Shown one piece after another: positions 1-10,861 of a stretch of 64,000 bases of DNA. Under the pieces are notes generated by a model, which was not told the DNA's origin, did not search any database, and worked only from the letters and a program-made list of their open reading frames with translations. Position numbers and translations under genes: made by a program. Source of the stretch: Fomitopsis serialis (Eukaryota > Basidiomycota > Agaricomycetes > Polyporales > Fomitopsidaceae); NCBI RefSeq assembly GCF_022376445.1, contig NW_025954963.1:1178001-1242000 (forward strand). The letters are read 5' to 3'. Positions within the stretch are counted from its first letter, which is position 1. Each line of letters starts with the position of its first letter.

Positions 1-376
1 TTTTGACGCGGGCGCCTCAGGGCGGAAGCTGATTGCCGTATATGGACGCCTCAATCATTCGTCCGTGTATAGCAAGCCTCCTTGTTCTTCTTCGCCTTGT
101 GTAGCCATGCTTCGAGGTCTCGAGACGCATAATACAACGTATCCCATACTCAGAATCAAGTATGAGTACTCTGGAGGCATGCACTATGTTCGCAACCCCT
201 CCCCTCCGCGTATCCTTCCCATTTGCTCAGTTGCCCACTCTTCAGCTTCAAGCGCACAATTGAGGCTGTAGAGTCGTGGCCGTGTCAGTGTACTGCCTGC
301 ATCGGCCCTGTTGCGCAGAGAACTTGTCTGGCAATCTCTCATTAAACGCTGTGGATCAATAGTTCAGGGCACGACA
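1..376. other. upstream region, no gene recognised
   Basis: This stretch precedes the pheromone receptor start at 377. No convincing coding frame or RNA gene is visible. It probably holds the receptor promoter and the flank of whatever gene lies outside the window. Confidence 0.4.
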
Positions 377-1924
377 ATGGCCGACTCTAACCCCTGGGCG
401 GCGCAAGAGGATGCTGCTATTGCATTCTCATTCATAGGGTTCGTTCTGGTCAACGTCCCATTGTATTGGCATCTACGTGGTACGTTTAAGTCGAAATTCA
501 CCGTCGCGACTACACTCATGCTCCGCAGCGTGGAACATGGGCTGCGTTCAGTACATATTCTGGGTCGGTAGCCAATGTCTCCTTCAATTCATCGGCAACA
601 TCGTCTGGAAAGACAACACTATCAATTGGGCTCCAGTATGGTGCGATATCGGTGAGTAACTCGGCCGTTTGCTGTAAGTTGTATCTCACACTTCTTCATG
701 TAGCGACGAGATGGGCGCTGGCGTCCAGCATCGCTATCTGCTCTTCGTCTCTCGTGATCATGCGTCGTCTGTACCATATTGCAAACATTACTACGGTCCA
801 TGTCACCCGTGAAGATAAACGCCGCATGATCATAGAAGACACCGCCATCGGTTCCGGTTTCCCGATACTCCAGGTCTTGCTCTGTATGTCGGATTCGTTG
901 TTGTTGACCAGCGTGTCTCGTTGACGTTGACCTCCCATAGACTGGTTCATCCAGGGGCACCGGTTTGACATCTACGAGGGCATAGGGTGCTGGCCAGCCA
1001 TCCCGAACACCATCCTTTCGTGGTTCATCTTCGATCTGTGGCCCGTCTTCTTCGGCACGATGTCTGCTCTGTACTGCAGTGCGTCTACATGTGCTTCATG
1101 ATCTCTGACGAACACTCACATTGCTTTATAATAGCACTGACGATCAGAGCGCTTCTCAAGCGGCGTGAACAACTCAGCCAGATCATGGCTGCGAACAGCG
1201 GCCTGCACTTCAACCGATACTTCCGCCTCATGGGCCTCGCCGCAGTCAACATGATCTTCACCCTCCCGCTCGGCATCTACACTATGGTCGTTAATGCGTC
1301 GACGCCTATCTACGTGTGGCGAGGGCTCGCAGATTTGCACTACGACTTCTCCGCCGTTGGCCAGTACCCTGCCATCGTGTGGCGCTCGAGCCCGCTCGCC
1401 GCTCGCTCTCTCGAGTTCAGCGAGTGGTCCTTCATTGGCTGCGCCCTCCTCTTCTTCGCGTTCTTCGGCTTCGGTGACGAGGCGCGCAAGAACTACAGGA
1501 AGGCCTATGAGGTCGTGGCTAAACACCTCGGACTTCGTCGTGAACTATGGCAACGCCTCCCAGGTGGATGGCGAACGAGGCGAGTAGTATTCCACATGTG
1601 TTCGAGCGGTAGACTTACCTCGACTGGATGATGCCTAGGTCTAAGCAGGCAAGCCCACAACCTATCAACGTTGTCCTTCCTACGATCGCGCCGCGCCCGA
1701 AGCGAGACACCACCTACACCACGTCCGGGAAGATATCCATCTCAATCTCCCTCACAGACGTCGGGCCCGACGGAAATGTCGTCGACAAGCCCTACCACCG
1801 CCTTCCATGCGTTCCTCCGGCTCCCACTACTCGACCGACTCCGACACCTGTGTCCCCTGGACAGGAACGAGAAGAAGGAGAGACAAGAGACACCCCTGCC
1901 TCCTCTCCCGCTCGACGACCCTGA
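377..1924 (+). CDS. STE3-like fungal pheromone receptor (7-TM GPCR)
   Basis: Predicted mating pheromone receptor that would signal through a heterotrimeric G protein at the plasma membrane. Six exons fit: 377-479, 529-651, 704-883, 941-1078, 1135-1579 and 1639-1924. They total 1275 nt, or 424 residues plus stop, and every junction is in phase. The N-terminus has the STE3 pattern of a first helix ending in PLYWHLR, followed after the first intron by AWNMGC. The motif NTINWAPVWCDI is a signature of basidiomycete STE3 receptors. Later come a GCWPAIPNTILSW segment and a loop with RALLKRREQ. The tail is Ser/Thr/Pro-rich and contains SISISLTD. The last intron (1580-1638) appears to use a GC donor. 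Length is typical for the family. Whether it specifies mating type or is a non-mating paralogue cannot be told; no pheromone precursor with a CaaX end was recognised nearby. Confidence 0.9.
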
Positions 1925-2437
1925 TTTGTTCTTGACATCCGTGGCATGACGTCCCCCGCCCGGCGCCGGACGTCCCGTCGTCCGTGAGGCACTCGATGGA
2001 TATTGTCTAATACGCTCCCTATACACCTCCTGCCTTGACATCCGTTCATTTATTGCCTCGTCACTACTTCAGGCTCGGCACAATGCAGTAAGCTTGGCCA
2101 GCAAGTGTATTAATCGACCTCCCCTGTATCGTTAGACACGTTACCAGTCCCTGCCACTCGTTAGAACATTGTCGCATAGAGTATCTCGTCGTTCCTTGAT
2201 TGTCTCCGTTGTATCATAGAAAGCTCGCGCATAAGCCGAGTATCAATCACTCCCAATGATGCGATACAATCCCGTTATCCACAGGCTTTCGGTCACTGAG
2301 TCACTTCGATTGCAAGGAGTATAACTGTGTTGGGGATACGTGTTTACATGCGACGATGATGATGTTACAACTAATTGTACACTTGGCAGGGATACACGTT
2401 CTGCAAGGGCGCTGTGTGTTGACGTCACCGCCAGCGT
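1925..2437. other. intergenic, convergent 3' ends
   Basis: This lies between the receptor stop and the DM9 gene stop on the other strand. No convincing gene is seen. A small farnesylated pheromone precursor was looked for and not found. Confidence 0.4.
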
Positions 2438-4057
2438 TCAAACATAGCACAAAACGCGGTAATCCTGGGAGAGAACCTCATCAGTTATCGCGCCCCTCTC
2501 GGAAGCACACAGGCACGACTCACGGCCTGCGTAATCTCCGTGTTCGAGGCCGGCACAAGCGCAGCTTTATCCACACCGTCAGCTTCCCGAATTCATCGCT
2601 CCATCGCAGAGACAATACGTACCGTCGAGCTTCTCGCTGACCTTGCCTGGGATGATGTTGTCGCCGTGGTGCACCCTCGCGACGAAGAGCGGCGTGCCAT
2701 CCTTCTCGCGACCGCCCTCGACGGGCCGCGCACCGAGGCTCTGCAAGCTCAGACGGCCGTGCGCGTCGACCCAGCGAGGGCACGCGGATCGCCCACGAGG
2801 ACTTCGTACTTCGGGAGCTGCCGGCGAGAGTCTGGTCAGGAGGGGGTCGAGCAAAGACGCTTAAGAACGGAGAGTGAGACGCACCGAGACTTCCTTGAAG
2901 CCATATCCGACGACGGCGCCCTTGGGAAAGGCGGGCGATACCTTACCGATTTCTGAAAGGGGTGAACAGTATGTCAGTGAGGCTCATGTAAGAGCAGATG
3001 CCGACACGTACGGATACCGCCCTGGTAGATCGATCAGTATGTCGAACCTCAGTGACGTCTCAAACCAGGTGCGGACATACCTCATAGAAGCCACGGCAGA
3101 CGAACAGTGTTTCGCCGTTCTGCTGACCGGCGGGCAGCGCACCCTTGGGGACTTGGCCGCCCTCAGACAGTATCCACGTGGCGGGTCCGGAAGGGCCACG
3201 TTCGTGGAATTGCCGCGTGCGAGCTTCAGCTTCCTGGAGCCAGTTCTGCAGGCCCCAGACCATCGCCTTTTTCTGCACAACAGTTAGACTGTCGAGCAGC
3301 AGCATGACAGATGGAGTGCCAACCTCGTCCTCGTTCTTGTTGTGCTCGTGGTACGCATAGTAACCAGCACCGATCGCAGCCAGACCAGCTACGAGGCCAC
3401 CGCCGATCTACGCCGTGAACAAGCTGTCAGCAACGAGATCGGAACAGTGAGTACGGTTCATTGTACTTCGAGCTGCTTCTTGCGGTGGTCGTCAATATCG
3501 TACCAGTTCTGCTTGCGCTCCTCATGATGAATCTCGACTTGCTGGTCTGGTGCTGATCCCAGCGCTTCTCGTCACCACCATAGCCACCTTGTTCGACACG
3601 TCAAGAGAACCTTGTTTTCCCGACATTCGGACGAGCATACCTTGCGGTGGGGGCGGGGACTGATACTGCTGCGGCTGGGGCGGGGCTTGGTACTGTTGCG
3701 GCTGAGGCGGCTGGATGTAACCGGGGTTGTAGCCACCCTGCTGCTGTTGCTGGTAGCCTCCGACAGGCTCCTCCACGCGACCCCAGAGAGCGGGCGTTGC
3801 GGGAGGCTCCCAACCAGGCTACGGATGAACATAGATTACCTCGCGCAGCTTTATTGAAGAGTACTCGGACATACCTCTGAGGTGTGCGGCTGGATGATCT
3901 TATACGTGACCCCTGTTGACGATGGCCTCAAGAGTCAGCCCCCTGTATTCCTGGCCGCTGCAGGCCATGATCAAAGGATCGGATGCCTACCTTGGTACAC
4001 AACGACGGTACCCGCGCCGTACGGAGTTGCTGGTTCCCATTCGTACACCTGAGTCAT
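2438..4057 (-). pseudogene. CBM5/12-like plus DM9 (DUF3421) repeat protein with two apparent frame breaks
   Basis: The start at 4057 opens with MTQVYEWEPATPYGAGTVVV. After an intron comes YKIIQPH, then PGWEPPATPALWGRV, the W/Y-rich pattern of carbohydrate-binding modules 5/12. A linker of Gln/Pro/Tyr repeats follows (about 3610-3760). Next is a basic stretch ending in DIDDHRKKQLE, a Gly/Ala hydrophobic segment (VAGLAAIGAGYYAY), and two DM9 repeats: GALPAGQQNGETLFVCRG and DGTPLFVARVHH with IIPGKVSEKLDG. The end DYRVLCYV fits a DM9 closing motif. Two places need a 1-nt change to keep the homologous frame: near 3538 (before VEIHHEERK) and near 2777 (before RWVDAHGRL). The gene is either a recent pseudogene or carries sequence errors. 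DM9 proteins often bind mannose; the role here is inferred. No signal peptide is visible. Confidence 0.75.
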
Positions 4058-4552
4058 GCTGGCTATGATCGCGCGGTAGGTTGCAAAGACACTTGTCGTG
4101 GGGTGCTCAGACGGTGCTCTGGGGTAACCCGGGGAAAGCGATGGGTTTATATAGATGAAGGCGACTGTCCGGCTGGACGATGCCGTAGCAGCGCCTCGCC
4201 AAATTGAAAGAAGAGGACAGCCTGAGCACCAGAGGTCATCGCCCTGCACGTGCATGAGCCGAGGGCGTCCTTGCTGCGAACACGATGTACCGATGCATCC
4301 GACAACGCATTCACGCCACTGATCACCGCGATCAGCGAGAGATGTAAGGGATGCAAGAATCATACATAGAAGCATATGATGTGCAACGGTTGCGGATACT
4401 AGGCCGAGTTCCTTCTGAACCGTCGGGTGCCTAGCATGCGTAGAGCTCTTCAGAGCTTCTAGAGAGACTAGAGTCTCGCTAGATGGTGAAGAGCCGAGGT
4501 GATGATAATACTGCAGAGTGGAATTCAGTGCAGGCTGATACGATCACAGCTA
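4058..4552. other. DM9 promoter side and transposon left flank
   Basis: No gene is seen here. The last bases before the transposon read cagc followed by the duplicated TA (4551-4552). Confidence 0.4.
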
Positions 4553-4650
4553 GTTGCAGAACATTAGGCGCAGACGAACGCGCGACACATATGATGACAA
4601 ATAGGCGCTACGCCACCCGACGACGTCGTCTTACGCACTGCGCCGCTCTT
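4553..4650 (+). repeat. left terminal inverted repeat (98 bp)
   Basis: Begins gttgcagaacattaggcg and is identical over 98 bp to the reverse complement of 7990-8087. After a C/T difference at 4651 the similarity continues imperfectly to about 4690. This is much longer than the roughly 30-bp TIRs of classic Tc1 elements. Confidence 0.93.
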
Positions 4651-4843
4651 CCGCACCACAAATGTTCTCGTTCCATTCTTTGCAGTAGAGTACAGTACCC
4701 GTACGACTCATACTATCGCAACGCGGTCACGTTTATGAGCCTTCCTAATATGTACAATCTGCTAACGTCAGCGTCGACACAGTACTACTACCAGTACTAG
4801 CTTCGTCTCAGGCTACATACCTCTTACCGCCGCACTTGCTACC

Positions 4844-6062
4844 ATGGTCCGTCACAACGGAAATCGTCGGCATATCTCGCCGGAAGTCAAGCGACAAATG
4901 GTACACATGCTGGCATACTTGTCTCCTCGGAAAGTGGCTCGCTATCACGGTGTAGGGGTCAGAACTGTCCAACGTGTATACGCTCTATGGGCTTCCACTG
5001 GTCATGTTGTTCGTCGGCGGATGCAAGACGGACGGCCTCGAGTCCTGAGTGGGATTGATGCAGCAGTCAGTATAGTGTCTGAGCATCCTCCTGCGACAAA
5101 ATTGATATAATATATTCTGTTAGTACCTCGAAAGCTGTGTCGCGCGGACGCCTGATATCTACCTTGACGAACTACAAGAGATGCTACTGGAGGGCCGTCA
5201 CAAGGAAGTCTCACTATCTACCATCTCCCGGACACTGTACCGCAGAGGCTGGAGACGCAAGCAAGTGCGAGAACCAACATTTCTACAATGTTCTGACTAA
5301 TGTCACCATTTGCCAGATTGCTCGACCAGCGATCGAGCGTGACGAGCAAGCACGTAACGAATATCGCTTAGAGATTGGGCTCGAGTATGGCGGGGGACAG
5401 GACATGCTAGTTTTCTTGGACGAGTCTGGAGTTGATCGACGATCGACACGGCGCAGGTACGGATGGGCTCCCGTGGGTCGACGCGCTCGCAAGCATGACT
5501 TCTTCGTGCGCGGGATCAGGTACATATAGGGTCATACTGTTCAGACTCGATTACTAACTTACTACAAACAGGTATTCTGTACTTCCCGCCCTCTCCGTTG
5601 ATGGTGTCTTGCACCTCCATGTGCAGGACCATTCCTATGATGCGGATGATTTCAACAGGTTTGTCGAGGGTCTGCTTGACCAGATGAACCCATACCCTGG
5701 CCGGAATTCTGTCCTTGTCATGGACAACCATAGTATTCATAAGTCGGAGGAGCTCCGCACCATGGTTGAAGCAAAGTATGTCCCGATCTTCGTCAATTTT
5801 ACTGGGCTACTGTCTGATCAAAATCTGTACTAGGGGGTGTCGGCTTGTGTTCCTTCCGACGTACTCGCCTGATCTCAACCCAATCGAGGAAATGTTCTCC
5901 CACTTTAAGGCCTGGTTGCGTCGGAACCGCGACTACGCTCGCGGAGAACTCTCGCAGCATAGTGCCTGCGATCCATATTGCATGCTCTGGGAGGGAGTCT
6001 TCTCTACGACACCAACCATGGCCAAAGGATGGTTTTACAACTCAGGATATGGAGTCTATTAG
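4844..6062 (+). CDS. Tc1/mariner (IS630-type) DD34E transposase
   Basis: Catalyses excision and TA-targeted insertion of the surrounding element. Five exons fit: 4844-5065, 5124-5264, 5317-5519, 5572-5775 and 5834-6062, totalling 999 nt, or 332 residues plus stop. The N-terminus carries a helix-turn-helix region (ISPEVKRQMVHMLAYLSPRK, then VRTVQRVYALW) for TIR binding. The middle has PDIYLDELQ and TISRTLYRRGW, typical of this group. The catalytic triad is visible: D in VFLDESGVD, D in LVMDNHSIH, and E in SPDLNPIEE. There are 34 residues between the second D and the E. The C-terminus ends near KGWFYNSGYGVY, close to family expectation. No stop or frameshift interrupts it, so it is probably functional. 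It lies 95 bp from the 3' end of the opposing passenger gene. Confidence 0.92.
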
Positions 6063-6157
6063 GTGTAGTCTAGGGCTCGGTGCGTCTACAGGTCACAATT
6101 CAGGTCTACAGTCTATCTACAATATCAATACATAATTTACATCTTCGACGGCAAAGC

Positions 6158-7750
6158 TCAATTTTCGTTCTCTTTGTTATCAGCTCGACCCTTACCCTTC
6201 CGTGCACGACGAGCGAGTGTCTGCGCACAATCAAGCATCGGGCGGACAGCACCTGGCGGCATCCCCGCTTGGTCCGTGAACAGTGACGCATCATACCCCT
6301 CGAGATCGACAACGTAGTGGAAGCCAAGCTCGGAAAGGCGCCGCCCATACTGGGGATAGTTGTGTGCGAGTCTCGTCTGGTTGAGCTCTTCCAGGAGTGT
6401 TGTCACGGTTGGGAAGGTAATCGAGCTATCATCCGAGGGATTGTTGCCTGTGTGCTGATCGAGCAACACTGCAGCCTCAGACGTGCTCGACTCGGCCTGG
6501 AGCGCTCGGCACTTCCTCGCGTCGCCGAGTGCGCGTCGCTTTGAAGACACCGCATCGTACTTTCGACCCTCCGGTGGCGTATTCAACGACGCCTTGCCAG
6601 CAGCCTGTACAGACCTCAGCAACTGAACTCCGAATAAGCAGGGAACTCACAATTTCGTGTGCCCACCAAGTGATCCCCGCGATGTCAATGTCCTCATGCT
6701 CCAGTGAGTGCGGATTGATGTGGCACCAGCGGTTCGCCTTATCGTTGTTCGGGCAGTGCGCATCATGGCATTGAAGGTGGTCCTGGAGCTGCCGCATGGC
6801 AATGAGATGCTCCGAGGCGTCGGACTCACTGTCGTCAGACGAGTCGGAGGTATCCCGCCTGCGTTTCTTCGACTTCTTGCCTTTCCGACCCTTCTTCCCC
6901 TTCCTTCCCTTGTGTTTCTTTGTCTTGTCTACCTTCGCCTGCTCTCGGTTGCGACGCTCAGCCGTCTAGGATGCAGGTGCGTCAGTATAGGAAGCCGAAG
7001 GCAGATGTAGTCACGAACCAGGTTGTAAATGACTAAATCCTTCTTCTTCCGTGCTCTTGAGTTCGCACCGACATACTCGCCAAAGGCTTGAAGCAAGTTG
7101 TAGGGACTGGCGAGGACCTTGAAGTCATCAGACGGCTTCGCACCGTCTATCTTGTATGCGAGGTCTACGGCTGTGTGATCGACCCCCATGCGCGTCGTGA
7201 TGCGCTCGATGAAGTCGCCCCAGGTATCATCCGTATCCATCGTGATGATGTCACGAAGGTACGGTGGGCTACTAGCCATCGTGTCCAGAGGCACCGAGAT
7301 TCGGACTGATTGTGCTACAATAGCTCATCAGTCAAGCAGTACCGCGGCAGACGAGAGATGTAAACGCACCAGGCGGTCGATGTGGCCCAACATCGGGTGA
7401 GACCTCCTCCTCTCGTCCTTCCGCTCGCCTCGCTCGCTCAGCTTGTACCTCCGCAATGTCAGCCGGTGGTGGGCCCGCGTTCAGCCACCAGGCTGCACGC
7501 GGGTAGTACCCCTGCCAGCCAGGCTGCCATGTCATTAGATGTGTGATGCACATGGCATAGATAGTGGAAGACGTACCACTTGGGTCGGCGGGGGAGGGAT
7601 GGAAGCCTGAGGGTCGTCCATTAGCTCGGCAAGAGCATCAGGCGGGATGTCTTCGGGCTCAAAGAGCCATGACTCGTCGCCGAAAGGGTTATAGGGCTGC
7701 AAGTTGCCCTGGTCGGGCTGGTCATTCGAGCTCGAGGACTGTGAGGGCAT
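6158..7750 (-). CDS. transposon passenger protein of unknown function, SAM-like C-terminus
   Basis: Five exons fit on the minus strand: 7577-7750, 7370-7523, 7019-7314, 6651-6965 and 6158-6604. They total 1386 nt, or 461 residues plus stop, with all phases closing. The N-terminus is acidic (FEPEDIPPDALAELMDD). A middle domain around residues 120-210 includes DTWGDFIERITTRMGV and SPYNLLQAFGEYVG. A strongly basic KGRKGKKGRKGKKSKKRRR tract, likely nuclear-localising or nucleic-acid binding, is followed by an acidic Ser/Asp stretch. A Cys/His cluster follows (HLQCHDAHC, then NRWCHINPHS). The C-terminus (YPQYGRRLSELGFHYV, ending in a basic tail) resembles a SAM-like helical domain, by inspection only. 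I do not recognise a named family. Its position inside the TIRs suggests cargo or a transposition accessory protein; that is inference. Confidence 0.85.
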
Positions 7751-7989
7751 GACGAACCTTTGTAAAGCCCCTCTTGTCGAGTCTATATACTGCTCACTGT
7801 TGGAGCCGTCGCATTAGCGATCATTTCAGTGACGTGGTGTGGCCAAGGGTACATACGCGTTGTCTGCGACCAGTGGCTCGCGTTGCTACCTTCGCTCACG
7901 GGATCGCGTTTAGCGACTCGCAAGAATTACTTCCGCGACGGCTGCTGCAAAGAACGGTGAGCGAGAACATCATGGTGCAGGTGGTGCAG

Positions 7990-8087
7990 AAGAGCGGCGC
8001 AGTGCGTAAGACGACGTCGTCGGGTGGCGTAGCGCCTATTTGTCATCATATGTGTCGCGCGTTCGTCTGCGCCTAATGTTCTGCAAC
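7990..8087 (-). repeat. right terminal inverted repeat (98 bp)
   Basis: Reverse complement of 4553-4650 over 98 bp without mismatch. Followed by the TA duplication at 8088-8089. Confidence 0.93.
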
Positions 8088-8089
8088 TA

Positions 8090-9083
8090 GCTGCAACTGC
8101 GAGCTGTATACGTCAGTACATGAGGCCGTGCATTGTTTCTTCGCCGCAGTTGGGGTGGGGCGCGATCTGCGCACCGTTTGAGTCGCCGACGACTCTTCTT
8201 TCTATGTGCTCAAGAGCATATCCACCAGTCTGGTGTGGAAAGCACCTCGCAAGACGTAACCAGCCATGGACGTTCGACCGTTGGGTCAGTGTCAATGGAG
8301 ACTTACAGTGGTCGTAGTATGGTGCCGCCACCCCGGCGCCCTAGGTATTCCTCGCGGTGACGGCCGGTCGTGCTGCCATCATACATACGTCTTCATGAAC
8401 ATCCAAGCTGATGTACGATATACATGACGGTCACACGTTCAGTACTGCCACTGCTAGCTTGAGCCGAGCTTGAGGATTCGAGGAGACAAACGGCGACAGC
8501 GTCCACGCCTCAGGCTGGCGCTCACCGTGGTCCGTGAGCACTCCGTCGGCATCTGCCGACTGCGAAAACCCCCGATGTCGATCGGACGGTGTGGCAACTG
8601 TTACTCAGGCTGCTGAGAGTTGTGCTGAGGCCTCCTGACTCTGAGTCTTAGGTTCGACAGAAATCCCTAGCGCGGTAAGGAAGGTTTTGGTATGAGACTT
8701 AGTCACCTAACTCTGAGGCCGGATATAGGTAAGGACATGCATCTCCGCGCCCAAAGGTGCGATATCATATTGTTCTTGCGCAACTTCAGGTGACCTTCAA
8801 GTTCTTGAGACGAGGTACTTCATTGTCCGTCTCCATCCTGCCGTGTAACCGGATGAACTATGACTGGATTGACTGCTAGGTCCGAGTCGGAGACGAGTGG
8901 GCTGAAGCCTTGGCCGGTTCAAGATGGACACCCGCCTGGGTTTTCGAGCCTCGGGGCAGTTCAAAGCATACGCGCCTTCGAGTCAGGGTTGCATCATTGC
9001 TACTTAGCGTGTCCGAGTCATGCATTGGTCATCCTAGTCGAGGCAATATATATGTAGGCGATACATTTACCTCGAGCATTACC
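8090..9083. other. intergenic, no gene recognised
   Basis: Short open frames exist on both strands around 8113-8360 but none shows a known motif or a convincing spliced structure. The segment next to 9084 is the likely promoter of the MFS gene. Confidence 0.4.
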
Positions 9084-10861
9084 ATGGCACGCTACGGACT
9101 GAGCATTCCCTCCACAGTGTTTGACCTGGCACGTCTCAGACATCGCCAAAGTGAAGGCGACTCGAGTTCACTCTCTCGGCAGCCCTTACCTTCCCATGCA
9201 CAGGAAGAGCACAGTGCAGGCCACGAAACCGCGGACGACAGTGATGATTTTAAATTGCCGAAATTGCGATCCTTGGTCACCATGCTCGTAGCCAGTATGC
9301 TGATGCAGGTATGTACTCATTATGAATACCTTTATCTTCCCTTGATGACCAGTCGAACAGGTTACGTTCTTCATCGTAGTCTCGTCTTCGAGCGAATACG
9401 CAAAACATCTAGGAGGCACGTCTACGTTCTCCGGTCTCACCATCGGCATTCCCGTTGTATTTGCCGGTCTGGCCCTAGTTCCAATGATGAAATATGACGG
9501 TGGTAAGCAATGCTCCTAAGCCCGTCAACAGTCCCTCATTCATTGAGATCCCCTTCGACAGGTAGATACAAACTCCCTTTGCACTTTGCATGTGCATGTG
9601 CTATAATCGGGAACGTTCTCTATAGCCTCGCGTATGCCGCGAACTGGCTCTACCTCATCCTCGTAGGACGGATGGTGTCCGGGCTAGCCATGACGTTCTT
9701 CCTGTACTCCAAGCGATATTGCAGCGACCCGCGCATTGTCGGTATTAGGAGGCGAACGACGCTGGCGGGTTGGCTTGTGCTCGGTCAGGGTTTTGGGTTC
9801 AGTATCGGCCCGTTTATGGGCGGCCTCCTGTATGTGTCAATTCACGCATCAGCTTTGGCGCTGAGATTTGACTTTATCCATTTAGCTACAAGATAGGATT
9901 CTCGAACTCGGTGTTTAATGGATACACCAGCCCGACGTGGATCCTTGCGGGTATCTGGGCAGTGTTCTGGGCAATCGCCGCAGTCTCGTACGAGGATGTC
10001 TCACCAGCGTGCCCCGTGGCATCCGAGGTGCAGCTGCACGCTCTTCCCTCCTCTCCGGAAGCTCCCCAGCGGTCACAAGACGACAGTGCTCAGGCTGTCC
10101 AGGGCTCACCGACTATTCACGCTACTAGCGCCTACCAATCTCGCGCTGAGGGCATGCATGGTAAGGAGAAGACTGTGTCAGCGGTCCAGGAAGTGGCCAC
10201 TCAGGGGCCTGAAGCAGAGGAAGCGACCGTACCTGCCTCCCGCCCGAGCCGCTTCCGCATGACGGGCCCTCAGATCGGAGTCACAGCGACCATGTGTTGG
10301 TTTGCAATGACCTGCTTCTTCATCCTCGGGGCATGGGAGGCCAACATTCCCGTCTTCACCTCCTCCGACTCACCCTTGAACCCCTTCCACTTCAGCCCGT
10401 TCGCCGCGGGGAACATCATCGCGCTCGGCGGTGTCTCCACCTTCCCCCTCCTCTTCGCCAACCTCTTCGTCGCGCGCCGGGTACAGGACCGCCACACACT
10501 CGCCGTTGGGACGACGCTCGGGCTGGCGGGCCTGCTCACCGCGGTGGGAATCCTGGCGACGCGGACGGTCACGTACGGGAGCTTCTTTGCGTGCTGGTTC
10601 TTGATCGCGCTCGGGTTCAACATCATCAGCACGATAGTGCTCAGCTTGCTGTCGAAGCAGCTGCCGGGCGAGTGGAATGGCCGCATCAGTCTTGCGATCC
10701 AATATAGCATGTTTAGCGGCCGCGTGAGCGGTGCCGTTTGGGGTGGTGCCGGGGTGCAAGTAGGGATGCTCAACTTTGTGGGGCTGCAGATAGGTTTGGT
10801 ATGCGTGGGCGCCGTGTTATTCTCCACATTATGGAGACAGTTGAAGGCGAAGACGGGCTAA
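9084..10861 (+). CDS. MFS transporter (MFSD8/CLN7-like architecture)
   Basis: Multi-pass membrane transporter; substrate unknown. The start sits in a good context (accatgg). Four exons fit: 9084-9308, 9361-9502, 9562-9829 and 9886-10861, totalling 1611 nt, or 536 residues plus stop. The soluble N-terminus of about 65 residues is acidic and Ser-rich. The first helices include SLVTMLVASMLMQ and FSGLTIGIPVVFAGLALV. The MFS loop 2-3 region is followed by YLILVGRMVSGLAM and GWLVLGQGFGFSIGPFMGG, the pattern of motifs B and C. A long central cytoplasmic loop of about 100 residues precedes the second half (GVTATMCWFAMTCFFILGAW and onward). The overall layout resembles fungal SPX-less MFSD8/CLN7-like proteins annotated as general substrate transporters. 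Intact. Confidence 0.85.

Larger units (their letters stand above)
4553..8087. mobile_element. Tc1/mariner-type transposon carrying a transposase and a passenger gene
   Basis: A 3,535-bp element bounded by 98-bp perfect terminal inverted repeats (4553-4650 and 7990-8087). A TA dinucleotide lies immediately outside each end (4551-4552 and 8088-8089), as expected for the IS630/Tc1/mariner superfamily. The outer flanks are cagc on the left and gctg on the right, so the empty site would have been the palindrome cagcTAgctg. Inside are a transposase gene on + (4844-6062) and a second spliced gene on - (6158-7750), tail to tail, each starting near its own TIR. Both reading frames are intact after splicing. 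Perfect TIRs and intact genes suggest a recent insertion that may still be mobile. Confidence 0.9.

Noticed and set aside
8113..8331. Minus-strand frame right of the transposon
   Set aside because: Considered as a gene interrupted by the insertion. No matching part was seen on the left flank.
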